A DNA stretch of 64,000 bases from Muscardinus avellanarius (lineage: Eukaryota; Chordata; Mammalia; Rodentia; Gliridae). Within the stretch, counting starts at the first letter, position 1, and each line of letters starts with the position of its first letter. Positions 34,713 through 44,931 of the stretch are shown one piece after another. Location: positions 185,125,634-185,189,633 of the forward strand of contig OY726558.1 in assembly GCA_963383645.1 (NCBI GenBank). Reading direction: 5' to 3'. The notes under the pieces were generated by a model that was not told the DNA's origin, did not search any database, and saw only the letters and a program-made list of their open reading frames with translations. A program made the translations under genes and the position numbers.

Positions 34713-35526
34713 CAAAACTCACATGTGCTTAGAAGCAGGGCTAGGTCACTTTGGAAGCCAATTGCCTTTATTTTAGATGAATATTTGGTGAACTGTCCTT
34801 CATCAGGAATCTCTCCATTATAGCTCCCATCACTGTAGGCCATCCTCCTTTTCCCTTAAAGCTCCTTCTGTTCTAAGGGCACAATGGCCTATTGAAAATT
34901 CTGTACCCTGAGTACTTGCTAAAATATGCATTTGCTAATGGCATTAAACCAGCATATATTAATGGAGGTGAATGTGCCCCCCATGACTAATTTGGACTTA
35001 ATTCATAACTTTATTGCTTTACAACATGAGATTGGTACAGAAAATGCTGCTACCCTGAGAATTTCAAGCTTCTTCATACTCCTGTTTTAACTCTGCTAAA
35101 ACCTGGTAAAGATGCTGCAGGACTCTAAATTCACCATCTTTTTTTACCCCCTCCACTTTGTACATGCCACTGCCTTGGTGTGAAATGCCTCTTTGGCTTT
35201 TTATCAGCTATTTTTCATGCAAACATCGACATATTAAATGCTACTTTGATAGAACAACTTGCTATTTTTAACCACATTCCCCTGTCCCCTCTTTTCCCAT
35301 CTTTATGACTTATAGTGTTTGGTATGTCCCAGCCATATTATCCAATATTATTGTATTTTTAAATATGTATATTTTTCCTAATTGAATTATTACTTATTTT
35401 ATAAATCCAGGTCTTATTTATCATTATATTTTGATAAGTCCATATCCTGTCACAGAGCAAATATTCCATTAAAATTAGTAAAATCAGTTAGTATGTTTTG
35501 GCTCAAAAGCTAAAGGGCATGAAAAA
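34713..35526. other. AT-rich unique sequence
   Basis: Nothing was recognised. Confidence 0.4.
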
Positions 35527-35687
35527 ATGCAGTTCTTGCTGAGACAGAAAAATTGTAGGTCTAAACCAATTTCAGCAACATAGTGAAGCTCTCAGCAACT
35601 TAGAAAGACCCTGTTCCTAAATAAAATATAACAAATAAGTTTGAGATTATAGCTTGGAAATAGAATTCCCCTGGGTTCTATTTCCAG

Positions 35688-35689
<2 letters not shown>
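35527..35689 (+). mobile_element. B1-ID SINE, diverged
   Basis: TTGCTGAGACAGAAAAATTG, AGCAACATAGTGAAGCTCTCAGC, TAAATAAAATATAAC, and an ID half TTATAGCTTGGAAATAGAATTCC ending TTCCAGAAACAC. It runs directly into (CA)n. Confidence 0.85.

Positions 35690-35745
<56 letters not shown>
35690..35745 (+). repeat. (CA)n microsatellite at a SINE tail
   Basis: About 27 pure CA units start at the last bases of the SINE ID half. Confidence 0.98.
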
Positions 35746-35746
<1 letters not shown>

Positions 35747-36486
35747 TGAAATAAAGACCAATTAATTTTAACAAGGAAAGTATCAGCATCAATACCAATG
35801 ATAAAATGAAAGAAAACAGCATTAAACTCCTATTGTATACTGCTCATGTGCCAAGGTACTTTCTTTTTGAAAAAAAAAAAATTATACAGGTATTTAAATT
35901 AGTCCTCAAGTCACCTTAGGAAACCAAGAATCAGAAAGTAAAAATTTTCTGTTCAGGTTCATGTAGCTAGTAAGTATGTAGCTAGTAAGTATATACTATT
36001 CTAGCAAAGCCTAGTATATTTATAGTTCTACACTATAAATCTGTACTTCTCTGTGAATTAAACCATGATGGTTCGTTTAACTAAGTAATGCGTCAATGTA
36101 ATGATATGTTTTTTTTTTTGCTATAGTTTATTTTAATATACACTTGATGTAAAGGGATATGAGAACAATCCAAAAGTAGTTGATCTGGAATTTCAATCTT
36201 ACTGAAAAATAGCATAATAATTACAGCTACATCATAGTGTTAGAATGAATATAATAACACACCTGCTATGGTTCTGTGTTAGCTATGGCCTAAGAGAAGA
36301 CTGTGGCCCTGCTTCAGCCTCTTTTTTTCCCCCCCCCCAGTAGTTACATTCTGTAAATTAAGTGCACACAGTGAATTATCAGATACTGCACTATTTTTCT
36401 TGGGGAAGTACAAGGTCAGGTCCTGTGAATATCTGGTCCCACCATTCTCTAGTGGTCAATATATAACCTGTTTTTATGCATGTCTT
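35746..36486. other. AT-rich sequence with small features
   Basis: 35905-35975 resembles a complemented MIR core (GGAAACCAAGAATCAGAAAGT, ATGTAGCTAGTAAGT). The last 15-mer is tandemly doubled at 35962-35991. The rest is unrecognised. Confidence 0.4.
35962..35991 (+). repeat. 15-bp tandem duplication
   Basis: ATGTAGCTAGTAAGT occurs twice in succession without change. Confidence 0.9.
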
Positions 36487-36520
<34 letters not shown>

Positions 36521-36555
36521 GATAGATAGACAGACAGACAGAAAGACAGACAGAT
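36487..36555 (+). repeat. (GATA)n-(GACA)n compound microsatellite
   Basis: About 9 GATA units with one phase slip (GATGATAGATA), followed by GACA units and an imperfect end. Confidence 0.97.
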
Positions 36556-36726
36556 ATGTTGTGGGCTGTGTTCATTAACATAACTCATGTCTTAGTGAAG
36601 CTCTTCTAACACACCTGTTTTCTTCCTAAGTCACATTATATCTGTCTTGCTCTTTATGACGCTCCTCACATACCCCTAGAGCATTGCACTTGGAAGCCAT
36701 TTTAAACAGCAAGGTCAACCAATGAA

Positions 36727-36946
36727 GAGCATAAAAATGTCAAAATGGAGCAGCAGGCAAACTCAGAAAGGGAAACTTATTTGCAGTATGAGAGCTGAAA
36801 GAAGGCAAAATGTTTGTCCAGACCTGGGAACATGCACCTCTGTGAATGACAGTAACTTAGGAATATTGATTTTTAGGTTACAAATAAGTTCTAGGAAGTG
36901 GACAAATTTGCAAAATCAGAATCTGCAAAGAGTAAGGACCAACTGT
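36727..36946 (-). mobile_element. Tigger-type transposon end, same family as 30236-31182
   Basis: Minus strand: ACAGTTGGTCCTTACTCTTTGC, AGATTCTGATTTTGCAAATTTG, CCACTTCCTAGAACTTATTTGTAACC, AAAAATCAATATTCC. This is the same terminal plan as the copy ending at 31182. The other end was not found, so the element is truncated. Confidence 0.75.
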
Positions 36947-36949
36947 GCA

Positions 36950-37736
36950 CCTCCTGTAACATCGCCTGTGTCTACTCCCAAGATCTGCACTGGGTAGATC
37001 CTCCCTTATCTCATTTCCTTGTGCTGTTGGCTCTGGATAGATTGCTCCTTGTGGCCAGTAGGCTTGACTGTCGACAGTTTTTCAGATGGAAGAAACATGC
37101 TTATTGGCTCTGGTTTGGTACATTTGCCAATTTATATGGCTCAAATCTCACCCTAGTACCTTATTAATGATCTGTCATTTATAAGGTAAGATGGAGGTTA
37201 GTTAAGCTCACAAAGTATGGTCTAAAGGGAATTTGTTCAGAGGATTTGCAAAATTTGGGAGTTGTGTAGTTAGTTGGTGAGTTGTTTCATAGGCTTTCAG
37301 TTAGATATAAGAGGGCATCTGCTTGCTCTTGGGAAATATGTCTCTTGTTTCATTTCATTAGGAAAACTGAGTTCTCTAAGTAGGTGGCTATTAGGAGATT
37401 ATTCAAACCATCATTAAATTAGCATGTGCACAAGTGGAAAGGAAGGCATAAAAGATGTCTGTTTTATATGAGGCTAGCTTACCAAAGTGCACCCTCCTTC
37501 TCCTATGGGAAAGTTGGGCAATCCTGGAGGCTACAGTAATTCTTCCAAGCAGCCAGTGTATCTTTTAAGCCTTAATTTTTGAATGGTACCCTAGAGGTCT
37601 TATAATTGAGGCTCTAAGCAGACAATTAATGGTTCTCTAATGCTTTTTTTAAGCATGGTAGTTTCTTTCAAAATATCTCAGCTCCAGCTTTCCCTTTCCA
37701 TTGAGACTCTCGAATAGGCATTAAAAAGCTTGTAAG
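36950..37736. other. Unique sequence
   Basis: Nothing was recognised. The open frame to 37167 overlaps the Tigger end. Confidence 0.4.
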
Positions 37737-37816
37737 AGGTCTGAGGTCCAGCTCAATGGTAGTGCCTGCCTAGCGTGCCCAATCCCTGGGTTCTATCCCT
37801 ATTGCTTCTGGAAGGA
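37737..37816 (+). mobile_element. ID SINE, tRNA-like
   Basis: GGTCTGAGGTCCAGCTCAATGGTAGTGCC (A-box region) and CCCTGGGTTCTATCCC (B-box region) form a free-standing ID element. GCCTGCCTAGCGTGC keeps the anticodon-loop part of the tRNA-Ala-like ancestor, which the B1-ID chimeras have lost. Confidence 0.75.
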
Positions 37817-38204
37817 ATAAAAAGACAGGAAGATCTCCAGACTCCAGACAATTTCCAGTTGGCTTGTGTCCATCTTTGTAAAGCATCTCTGGGAAGGAGA
37901 AAGAACAAAGTAGGAAGGTAGCAAATAGAAACTTGAGGACCACTGCCATTATCTACCCGGCAGCCTTCCTTGACTCTGTTGTCATGAATACCTGATGAGA
38001 GGCTACATTCTCTTCCTTTTTTCTTTCCAGTGATTATTCTGTAAGGTGGCGACCGTTTCGTTACTTGTCCTGGTCCAATATTAATGCTTAGATATTACCA
38101 ATTCTTGAAACATTTTAATCAAAGAAGATAAAGATTAACTATTTCTTCCTTCAAATCAAGCAAGATACTTGATATTATTTTCGAAGCAGCTTTAAAATAC
38201 CTGA

Positions 38205-38241
<37 letters not shown>

Positions 38242-38689
38242 AAATCTATAGCTCAGCTTACTAAATACATTTATTTCATTGAGCAGCATTGGCCAGTGAA
38301 CTTTAGTATTATGAGCAACAATATAAAGTATCTGAGTGTTAAAGCTGTCCCAGATCTATATTATTAATGATTTGTTGGCATTTTTTCTTTTTTGTTAATC
38401 AATATTGACAAGGCCCAACAGAATATAAAAAAATTCTCAAGAGATTATTTTATCTGTTCTGTCATATAGAATTTTAATTGTTCTATATAAAATGACCACT
38501 TTCTTTTATATGTTGAGGGGCCAAGGAGAAAATTATTTGAAATGTTTTTCTGTTAAATAAACAAATAGATTAAATAGTTTTTTTTCCTACTAAGTGTTCT
38601 ACCACTTAGCACATGAAAAACAAATGTGTTCTGATAGTTCAGAAAGTTAGTAGGGAGTGATAAAACTTAAGCAATATACCCATTTATTC
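37817..38689. other. AT-rich unique sequence
   Basis: Nothing was recognised apart from (GTT)n at 38204-38241. Confidence 0.4.
38204..38241 (+). repeat. (TTG)n microsatellite
   Basis: Twelve to thirteen uninterrupted TTG units. Confidence 0.97.
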
Positions 38690-38990
38690 ATTAAAAGATA
38701 AATATTAAGTAGCATCTATATCTCAACTGCCCTTTCTACACACTAAGAATATGGCTTCTTGCGTTGCAGGCCTATGTTCTAGTAGAAAGAGAAAAATAAT
38801 AATCAAATTAAGCAAGTCATATATAATAGCCAATGGGTGATAAAACTGAAGAAACATAGTCAAGGTAAGAGGAAGAGATCAGACAATCAGATAATCAGGG
38901 TAATGAGAAGTTTTATTTTAGAAGAGAAAGTCAAAGGCAGGTAGATAAAATGAAAACAGGTGGTAATATGTATAATAGTGAAAAATAAGC
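38690..38990 (+). repeat. Old dispersed repeat, left part (split)
   Basis: CATTTATTCATTAAAAG, CACACTAAGAATATGGC, CTATGTTCTAGTAGAAAGAG, CAATGGGTGATAAAACTGAAG resemble the common block with 'tattgagcacctac', 'actgggaatacagc', 'ttctagtgggggagac', 'tggtgataagtgctatg'. The family name is not certain. It resumes at 40185 after an inserted block. Confidence 0.5.
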
Positions 38991-39023
38991 AGAATGAGGG
39001 AAATAAGAATTGCCTGGGAATGG

Positions 39024-39026
<3 letters not shown>

Positions 39027-39070
<44 letters not shown>

Positions 39071-39121
39071 GGAACTGTGTGTGTGTGTGTGTGTGTGTGT
39101 GTATTTTTTGTGTGTGTGTGT
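39027..39121 (+). repeat. Duplicated (TG)n microsatellite
   Basis: AATGGAACTG followed by (TG)n occurs twice (39019-39066 and 39068-39103), then a third TG run leads into a SINE tail. This is a local duplication including the unique lead-in. Confidence 0.95.
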
Positions 39122-39302
39122 GTGGTACTGGGATTCCTGGAAGCCCTTCTACCTCTGGACTATACTCCCAGACCTATTTTATATTTTTATTTGGAAACAG
39201 GGTCTCTTATTAAGCCAGTGTGACTGGCTTCGAACCTGTGTGATCCTCCTGTCTCCGCCTCCCAAGTGCAGGGATTACAAGCGTGCGCCACCACGCCCAG
39301 CT
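39122..39302 (-). mobile_element. B1-ID chimeric SINE, younger type
   Basis: The complement of a full copy: GGTACTGGGATTCCTGGAAG to GTGCGCCACCACGCCCAGC. The tail position is occupied by (TG)n. Confidence 0.92.
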
Positions 39303-39317
39303 TATATTTTGTTATTT

Positions 39318-39327
39318 AAAATTAGGA
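39318..39327 (+). repeat. Target-site duplication, left copy (inverted L1)
   Basis: AAAATTAGGA is repeated exactly at 40178-40187, immediately after an A-rich tail. Confidence 0.8.
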
Positions 39328-40177
39328 CTAATATAAATCTTGTTTCTCTCCCTCCCCGTCTCTCCCTCCCTTGCTTGGCTTAGTGATTGACTTTGATATG
39401 TTTAAGTCCTTTATGTGTTTTAGAGATTTACCTCTTCCCCCCTCCTTTCTCCTCCTTTAGGTTGTCTTGTTTGCTCCTCTATAGGATTTCCTTTTTCAAG
39501 AGTTTCTCCTATGACCCATTTCTCCCTAACTCTCACATATTAGGGAAAGCATCTGATTTCTTATTTTTTGTGACTGACTACTCTCACTTAGCATAATGTC
39601 CTCCAGTTCCATCCATTTCCCTGAAAATGATGTAATTGAGGTTTTTTTTTTTTTGATGGCTGAGTAAAATTCCATTGTGTACATATCCCACAGTTTTGTA
39701 ATCAGAAAATATACATCTTCTAACTTTGTTCTTTTTCGAGATCGTTTTGGGTATCTAGAGTCCATATTCCATATTAGGATAGATTTTTTTCTGAAAAATA
39801 AATATATAAATATATGATAGTTTCACCTAAAAAAAAGAAAAGAAAAAATAATCTCTGGTAAGAAAGAAAGCAAAAAGAAATATTGAAATGTTATCTTTAA
39901 GTTATCAAAAGCTTGATATCAGACAAATGAAACTGTTATGTGAGATTATCATTTTTAATTTTGGATAAATTGCTATAATACTAGATGTCAACCACTAAGC
40001 CAAGCATGTGAAGGAGGGATGGGGAGGGAATGGGGTGGGGATCGGGTGGGGGTTGACTGGTGATGTGTGCATGTATGTCTACAAAATTTTTTTGTTTTTG
40101 TATCCCACTATGATGTATGAATACAGTACACCAATAAAAAATTTAAAAAAATAAAAAATAAATAAATAAAATAAAAT
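39328..40177 (+). mobile_element. LINE-1 3' end with inverted 5' part
   Basis: 39328-39800 is antisense L1: pyrimidine tract CTCTCCCTCCCCGTC, TTAGCATAATGTCCTCCAGTTCC, TGAGTAAAATTCCATTGTG, CTAACTTTGTTCTTTTTCGAG. From about 39800 to 40177 it is sense L1: CAACCACTAAGCCAAGC, a G-rich tract, ACACCAATAAAAAA and an A tail. The 10-bp repeat at both outer edges shows that both parts came in one event. This is the structure expected from twin priming, where a second primer copies the 5' part in reverse. The exact junction near 39800 is uncertain. Confidence 0.78.
40013..40053 (+). other. Potential G-quadruplex in an L1 3' end
   Basis: At least seven G runs of three or more bases separated by one to three bases (GGGATGGGGAGGGAATGGGG then TGGGGATCGGGTGGGGG). 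This fits G3+N1-7 four times, and such tracts are typical of L1 3' UTRs. Confidence 0.8.
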
Positions 40178-40184
40178 AAAATTA

Positions 40185-40860
40185 GGAGGTCAGGGAATAC
40201 TTGGGAAATAGCATTCCCAAATATTATTTTTTGTGAACAGATGGCATGTGAGCAGAACAGGAGGAGATGGGGATCTGAGATAGGGATTCTGCCATTAAAT
40301 ATCTGCCATTAAATATCATTGAATCCCAGGCAAAGGGAGGGTGAAATCCCTATGTTGGGATCAGGCTGCGTATGTTTTAGGAACAGTAAGGAAGCTGGTG
40401 TGGCCACAAGAAAGACAGGGAAGGGTAAAGAATGCGGTCAGAGAGATGGCAGGGGCTGAACTCATCTTGGTGTGGAGAGAGATGGGATGCCTTTGAAGCT
40501 TCTGTGCAAAGGACAGACTTGATCTTACTTGTGGATCTGAAGTACACGGGCTCCTATACCGAGGATACATTGTAAGTAACTCAAGAAGTGTTAGAATCCA
40601 GCAGAAACCACAGGGGCCTGTGACTCCATCCTGTAGTATCTTGGAAAAGCAGAAGTATCTTCATGTTCAAGGGGTAAAGGTGGCAGAAGGCCATTCCTGA
40701 TAGGGAGGTGTCTGGGTGGAGAGGAAGTCTGTGATGTGGTAGCAAAGGTTTGAGGACAGGCAGTGGTCTCTGTTGAGGCTAGAGCAGGCTGTGTGTGACA
40801 AGAGTCAGGTCTTCTGGAGAGTTTGAGCTTCATCCTGCTGATGTTTTGGAGACCCCCATG
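40185..40860 (+). repeat. Old dispersed repeat, right part (split)
   Basis: TAGGAGGTCAGGGAATACTTGG, GTGAGCAGAACAGG, TTTAGGAACAGTAAGGAAGC, GGTGTGGCCACAAG, GTCAGAGAGATGGCAGGGGC and TTTGAGCTTCATCCTGCTGATG follow the same common block in order, continuing 38690-38990. It contains a 14-bp tandem duplication TCTGCCATTAAATA at 40288-40315. Confidence 0.48.
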
Positions 40861-41050
40861 ACTCATATGTATATATGTATATAAATTGCCAGTGCCAATC
40901 TCAAAGACATGTACGGGGAAGGGAGGAAGGTGGGTGGGACCCAGAGCGAGATGTCCATGAAGCGTGTATGTGTATATTCCTATCACCTAATACCTTAATA
41001 GCATGTACAATTACAATGCACATTAAAAGAAAACTTCAAATTTAAAAATA
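40861..41050 (+). mobile_element. LINE-1 3'-end-like fragment
   Basis: A G-rich tract (GGGGAAGGGAGGAAGGTGGGTGGG) is followed by TATTCCTATCACC and AATAGCATGTACAATTACAATGCACATTAAAAG, close to the complement of the L1 end at 3170-3230. An A-rich tail follows. Confidence 0.5.
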
Positions 41051-41065
41051 GATTAATGCTTATTC

Positions 41066-41252
41066 ATGTGTGTGGGGTCATTCTACCTCTGAGCTACTTC
41101 CCAAGTCCTATTTTTTATTTTCGTTTTAAAACAGGGTCTCATTATATAACAGAGGACCTTGCTAAGTTGCTGAGGCTGGACACTGACCAGCTATCTTTCT
41201 GTCTTAGCCTCCCAAGTACTGGGCTTACACATGTGCTCAACCTGGCCTGGCT
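41066..41252 (-). mobile_element. B1-ID SINE, older type, 3'-truncated
   Basis: The complement reads from the ID half (TTCTACCTCTGAGCTACTTCC) through GGTCTCATTATATAACAGAGG to CTGGGCTTACACATGTGCTC. It is strongly diverged. Confidence 0.82.
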
Positions 41253-42567
41253 AATGTTCAGTCTTTATCAGGCAATAAACCGTGTAATGACATGTTAAAA
41301 GTAGTTCCAAAGTGAAATGTATTTTTATTTAGTATATTCCAACAGAATATAAGAATGAGTTATAACTCATACCTGAAAAGAAATATGTCACTTTACCTCT
41401 CCAGATAACCTATTGTGCACCCGTACACTAATCTGTTTTTTTTTTTAACTGAATTTCCATGAAGTAAGCCCATTGAGGAACTCTAGAACAATAAAATCAG
41501 TAAACAGATGCTTTCCATTAAGAGTCTTAGAATGCCCTGGAAACCTTTTTTGCTTATTCATAAAAAAATTATTTTGTCAACACTCCTGCCTGTATATCTG
41601 TAGACCTATCAAGGCACCTTCCCTCAATCCTGAGTGGACTCCTGGGGTTTCACCGACACATCTGGGGTGCAGTTTTAGCACCATTTTCTCAATGTGTTTT
41701 GAACGGCACTAGTCAGAGGCACGCAGGTGCTTGTCATTGAGAAAAAGAGAACTCTCAAATATTCATGAAGTGCCTGCGATTGCATTTTAATTTACTTTAG
41801 GAAATTGCCTACTTTGTTATTCATTTTTGTTTTGCATAATAGTTAGGACAGCTCCATTGGTTGGTTTTGGATTCTGAGAAGCCCGTGCAGATGGGGATCT
41901 CTTAGATATCCAGCACACAGATTTTTCTGTTGAATCAAAAATTGAATTTCATTCATGAGAAGGTAATTTACACTTTAAGTCCCGTTTTTGTTAATAAACC
42001 AGATTCTTTTAAATGCCATTTCCTTTCAGTTCTCCTGAAATTAAAAAAGGGAAAAAAGCTCTGTCTCTCTATTTTATTTTCTCTCCTTAAAACTATTTCA
42101 GTATAATTTTGGTTAGGAGAAGGAAGAACATGCTAGTTATTTCTGAGGTTATGTGGTTACCATAAGTGGATCATTTTTAGAGGGAAATTAAATTTGTGGC
42201 TAAATGGTAGGTCATTAAAAGAAATTGGCATTATCCAGATGTTAAACAATAACACACTGAGGGATTTCCTCTACTGTACATGAAAGAGCAGGTGTCTGGA
42301 GTGTCAGACATATAGTAAAGATCTAAGAACAGTGGGTCACCTTTTCTAGGGCATGTATGAAAATCAGATTGTAAAAAGGCTGTAATAGTGCAAAGTGTCC
42401 ATTTCACTTGAGTAAATGAACGATATCAACTATAACTGTGTCCACAGCTGATCTGTGTCAGATACCTGGGAAAGTTGGCTTTGTTGATTATTATCCTTGG
42501 AGGCAGCCAAACCCAGGAACTTATGGGAAGCTTACTTACTTGTTTCCTTCCCAAAAAAGAACTTTAA
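41253..42567. other. AT-rich unique sequence
   Basis: No transposon was recognised. 41760-42010 is listed separately. Confidence 0.4.
41760..42010. other. Candidate conserved noncoding element
   Basis: Repeat-free with words such as GATTGCATTTTAATTTAC, TTTGCATAATAG, TCATTCATGAGAAGGTAATTTAC. Suggestive of a developmental enhancer by texture only. Confidence 0.2.
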
Positions 42568-42707
42568 GCCGGGTGTGGTGGCGTGCACGCTTGTAATCCC
42601 AGCATTTGGGAGGCTGAGACTGGAGGATCCCGGTTAGTGGACAGCCTCAGCTACTTAGTGAGGTCCTTCACAACTTGTGAGACCCTGTTTCAAAACAAAA
42701 ATAAAAG
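42568..42707 (+). mobile_element. B1-ID SINE, older type, 5' part (host of nested SINE)
   Basis: AGCCGGGTGTGGTGGCGTGC to GACCCTGTTTCAAAACAAAAATAAAA. It is interrupted before its ID half, which resumes at 42950. Confidence 0.9.
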
Positions 42708-42890
42708 GCCAGGCGTGGTGGCGCACACTTGTAATCCCTGCGCTTGGGAGGCAGAGACAGGAGGATCACGCAGGTTCGAAGCCAGCCGCGCTGGCTTAAG
42801 AAACCCTGTTTCAAAATTAAAATATAAAAAAGAGGTCTAGGAGTGTATCCCGGAGGTAGAAGGGCTTCTAGGAACTCCAGTACCACAAGA
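42708..42890 (+). mobile_element. B1-ID SINE, younger type, inserted in an older SINE
   Basis: GGCCAGGCGTGGTGGCGCACAC to CTCCAGTACCAC, complete, then a GAAA/GA-rich tail. Its position between the two halves of an older copy fixes the order of insertion. Confidence 0.92.
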
Positions 42891-42913
42891 GAAAGAAAGA
42901 AAGAAAGAAAAGA

Positions 42914-42948
<35 letters not shown>
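42888..42948 (+). repeat. (GAAA)n-(GA)n tract
   Basis: GAAA units pass into about 17 GA units at the tail of the inserted SINE. Confidence 0.95.
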
Positions 42949-42949
<1 letters not shown>

Positions 42950-42951
<2 letters not shown>

Positions 42952-43033
42952 TTATGGCAGGGGTGTAGCTTGGAGGTAGAATACCCTTGGGTTCCATCCC
43001 CAAACCCACAAAAAATATATAAATAAATAAATT
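42950..43033 (+). mobile_element. B1-ID SINE, older type, 3' part
   Basis: GGCAGGGGTGTAGCTTGGAGGTAGAATACCC and GGTTCCATCCCC, then an A-rich tail. It completes the element begun at 42568. Confidence 0.88.
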
Positions 43034-44155
43034 AAATGAATAAAAGAACCTTAAATCTTCTTTGGATTCAGGACTCCATGCAGGTTTTGGTTTCCTTCTA
43101 TGAATGGGGCTTATCTTATATAGGAAGGGTGCAACTAGACTTCCTGGGGACCTTTACTGCTATGGGAGTAGAGGAGAATAGCAAAGGGGCCCTTCTAGAG
43201 AGGATTAATCCTAGTTAATTAGCTCTAATTAGTTCTATTCTTCATCGAGAAATGTTACTTGAGTTGTTTTATTTTCTCCTTTTTGTCCATAAACATGTGC
43301 CTCCTGTTGGAATTCTCATAGTGAAGTTACATACTTGGTGACTACAGTTTTGTTTTTATTTGTTTTCCTGTGGAAAAAAACAGAGTCATCACTTTGCAGA
43401 TTAAAAGCTTGATGTCCTAGGGTAATGGTGCATCTTTCCAATTTTTTTTCTTCAGTGTAGCCTCAACTGAGAATAAAGAGGCAAGATCAACACTTTGTGT
43501 TGTACTACTCTCCTTTCTAATGCAACTGAACCCTTTAGTCTGTATATTTACTGTCTTAGATAGAACAATTCTTGCTCCATTAACTCTGATCTCTAGGTGT
43601 CCCTGGAATTTTGAGCTTTTGCCTTCCTTTTCTTCAACTTCTGTGTCCCTTCAATAGCATGATTATAAAATACATGTGTCCAACAGAAATCTAGCCAAAT
43701 CAAAGTGTTAGATTTTACGCTGAAAATTAATTGTGATTTTCCTATTGTCATCTTATAATGTTTGACTACGGTTCCAGGTTTTACCTTTGTGGCTGGTAAT
43801 TAGCATATGCTGGTGTTTACAAAGCGAATCTTATCATGTTCTGCCTTGCTGTGTTCATTAAAATGCAACAGAGAGATTCTAAAATAAAAGCCCAGATTGG
43901 GGATTTAGGTAATTACTCAATAACTCGCCCTGCCCTTTGGTGGTCTCTAAAATGAATCACAGAACACAGTTCTTGCACTAGAGCATGATTTGTATGATGC
44001 CAGGCTCACCTGGTTAAACCTCTATTCCATACCATCTTAATGTTTTTATAGCTCTCCAATAAAGTCCTTGGGTGCAAGTGTTAAGAATCAGTCTTGCTTA
44101 TGACTTTTCCTATCACCAGAGGCATGAAATCCCTTAAGGACAAAAGTAGGAATAT
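43034..44155. other. AT-rich unique sequence
   Basis: No transposon was recognised. 43780-43935 is listed separately. Confidence 0.4.
43780..43935. other. Candidate conserved noncoding element
   Basis: Repeat-free with dense homeodomain-like words: GGCTGGTAATTAGCATATGC, GCTGGTGTTTACAAAGCG (forkhead-like TGTTTAC), TTAGGTAATTACTC. No coding frame. Conservation is untested. Confidence 0.28.
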
Positions 44156-44196
44156 TTTTCTTTCTTTCTTTCTTTCTTTTTTTTTTTTTTTTTTTG
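44156..44196 (+). repeat. (TTTC)n-(T)n tract
   Basis: Four to five TTTC units followed by about 18 T. The following bases do not match a SINE tail. Confidence 0.93.
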
Positions 44197-44931
44197 GTGA
44201 AACATGTTACATTCTTCTTTCAGCCAGCAACCACAGAGGCTTGGATTCTTTGAGAAGTAGGTTGGTTTAAGAGAAAACTGTTTGCCAAGGGGGAAGCCAT
44301 CACTGCTGCGTGTGTTTAGAGAGAGGTAATGCACTGAATCACAGAATACAAAAAAGAGATCAGGTGTTGACAGTCTCGAGGTCTAGTGTATCTTTTTCAA
44401 AAGATCCTCCCAAGGGAAAATAAGGCCCATATCCACTCCATAACCTTACAGAACAAGAATAAATGCAGACTCTAAAAGTATCAGGGCAAGGACCCTCATG
44501 AAGCCAGCTTCTTGTTACAGGTAACCTTGGAAGCAGGGATGTCAACACACAATGAGTGTGGTTTATCTTTTTTTGGTGCATTGGATATCATAGGTAGACT
44601 TGTGCTGTGGTCATTAGAGCTACTTAACAAATACACTGATTCTTTATGGGTGCATGGTAGGATTTTATTTCACTGTTCTCTTTTGAGTTAGGCATGGCTG
44701 TATGACTTATTTAACTATGAAATGTGTGTAGAAATGAAGCATCTCATTTCCAGATGGAAGCTTTATGAGCCAGAGCATGATTTGCATTGAGAAGGGCAGT
44801 AGCCAGGCCAGATTCTTGAAGGTCTGTGACAGACAGAGCAGACAAGTCTCCCACTAACTCATGATAGAATATGATCTCAGTGAGAAAGAAACCTTTGGGA
44901 CAGCTGGTTGTCTAAACATGACACAGCTCAT
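44197..44931. other. Unique sequence
   Basis: Nothing was recognised with confidence. The end nearest the LTR at 44932 may include decayed ERV sequence. Confidence 0.35.

Noticed and set aside
37737..37816. Possible functional tRNA gene
   Set aside because: It has A- and B-box-like words but cannot form a tRNA cloverleaf with acceptor pairing, and matches the ID SINE. No Pol III terminator in the proper place.
38994..39383. 129-codon open frame with Cys-Val runs
   Set aside because: Read from (TG)n and a SINE. The same peptide pattern recurs at every antisense SINE copy.
40591..40986. 131-codon minus-strand open frame
   Set aside because: Lies within an old dispersed repeat and an L1 3' end. 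No domain.
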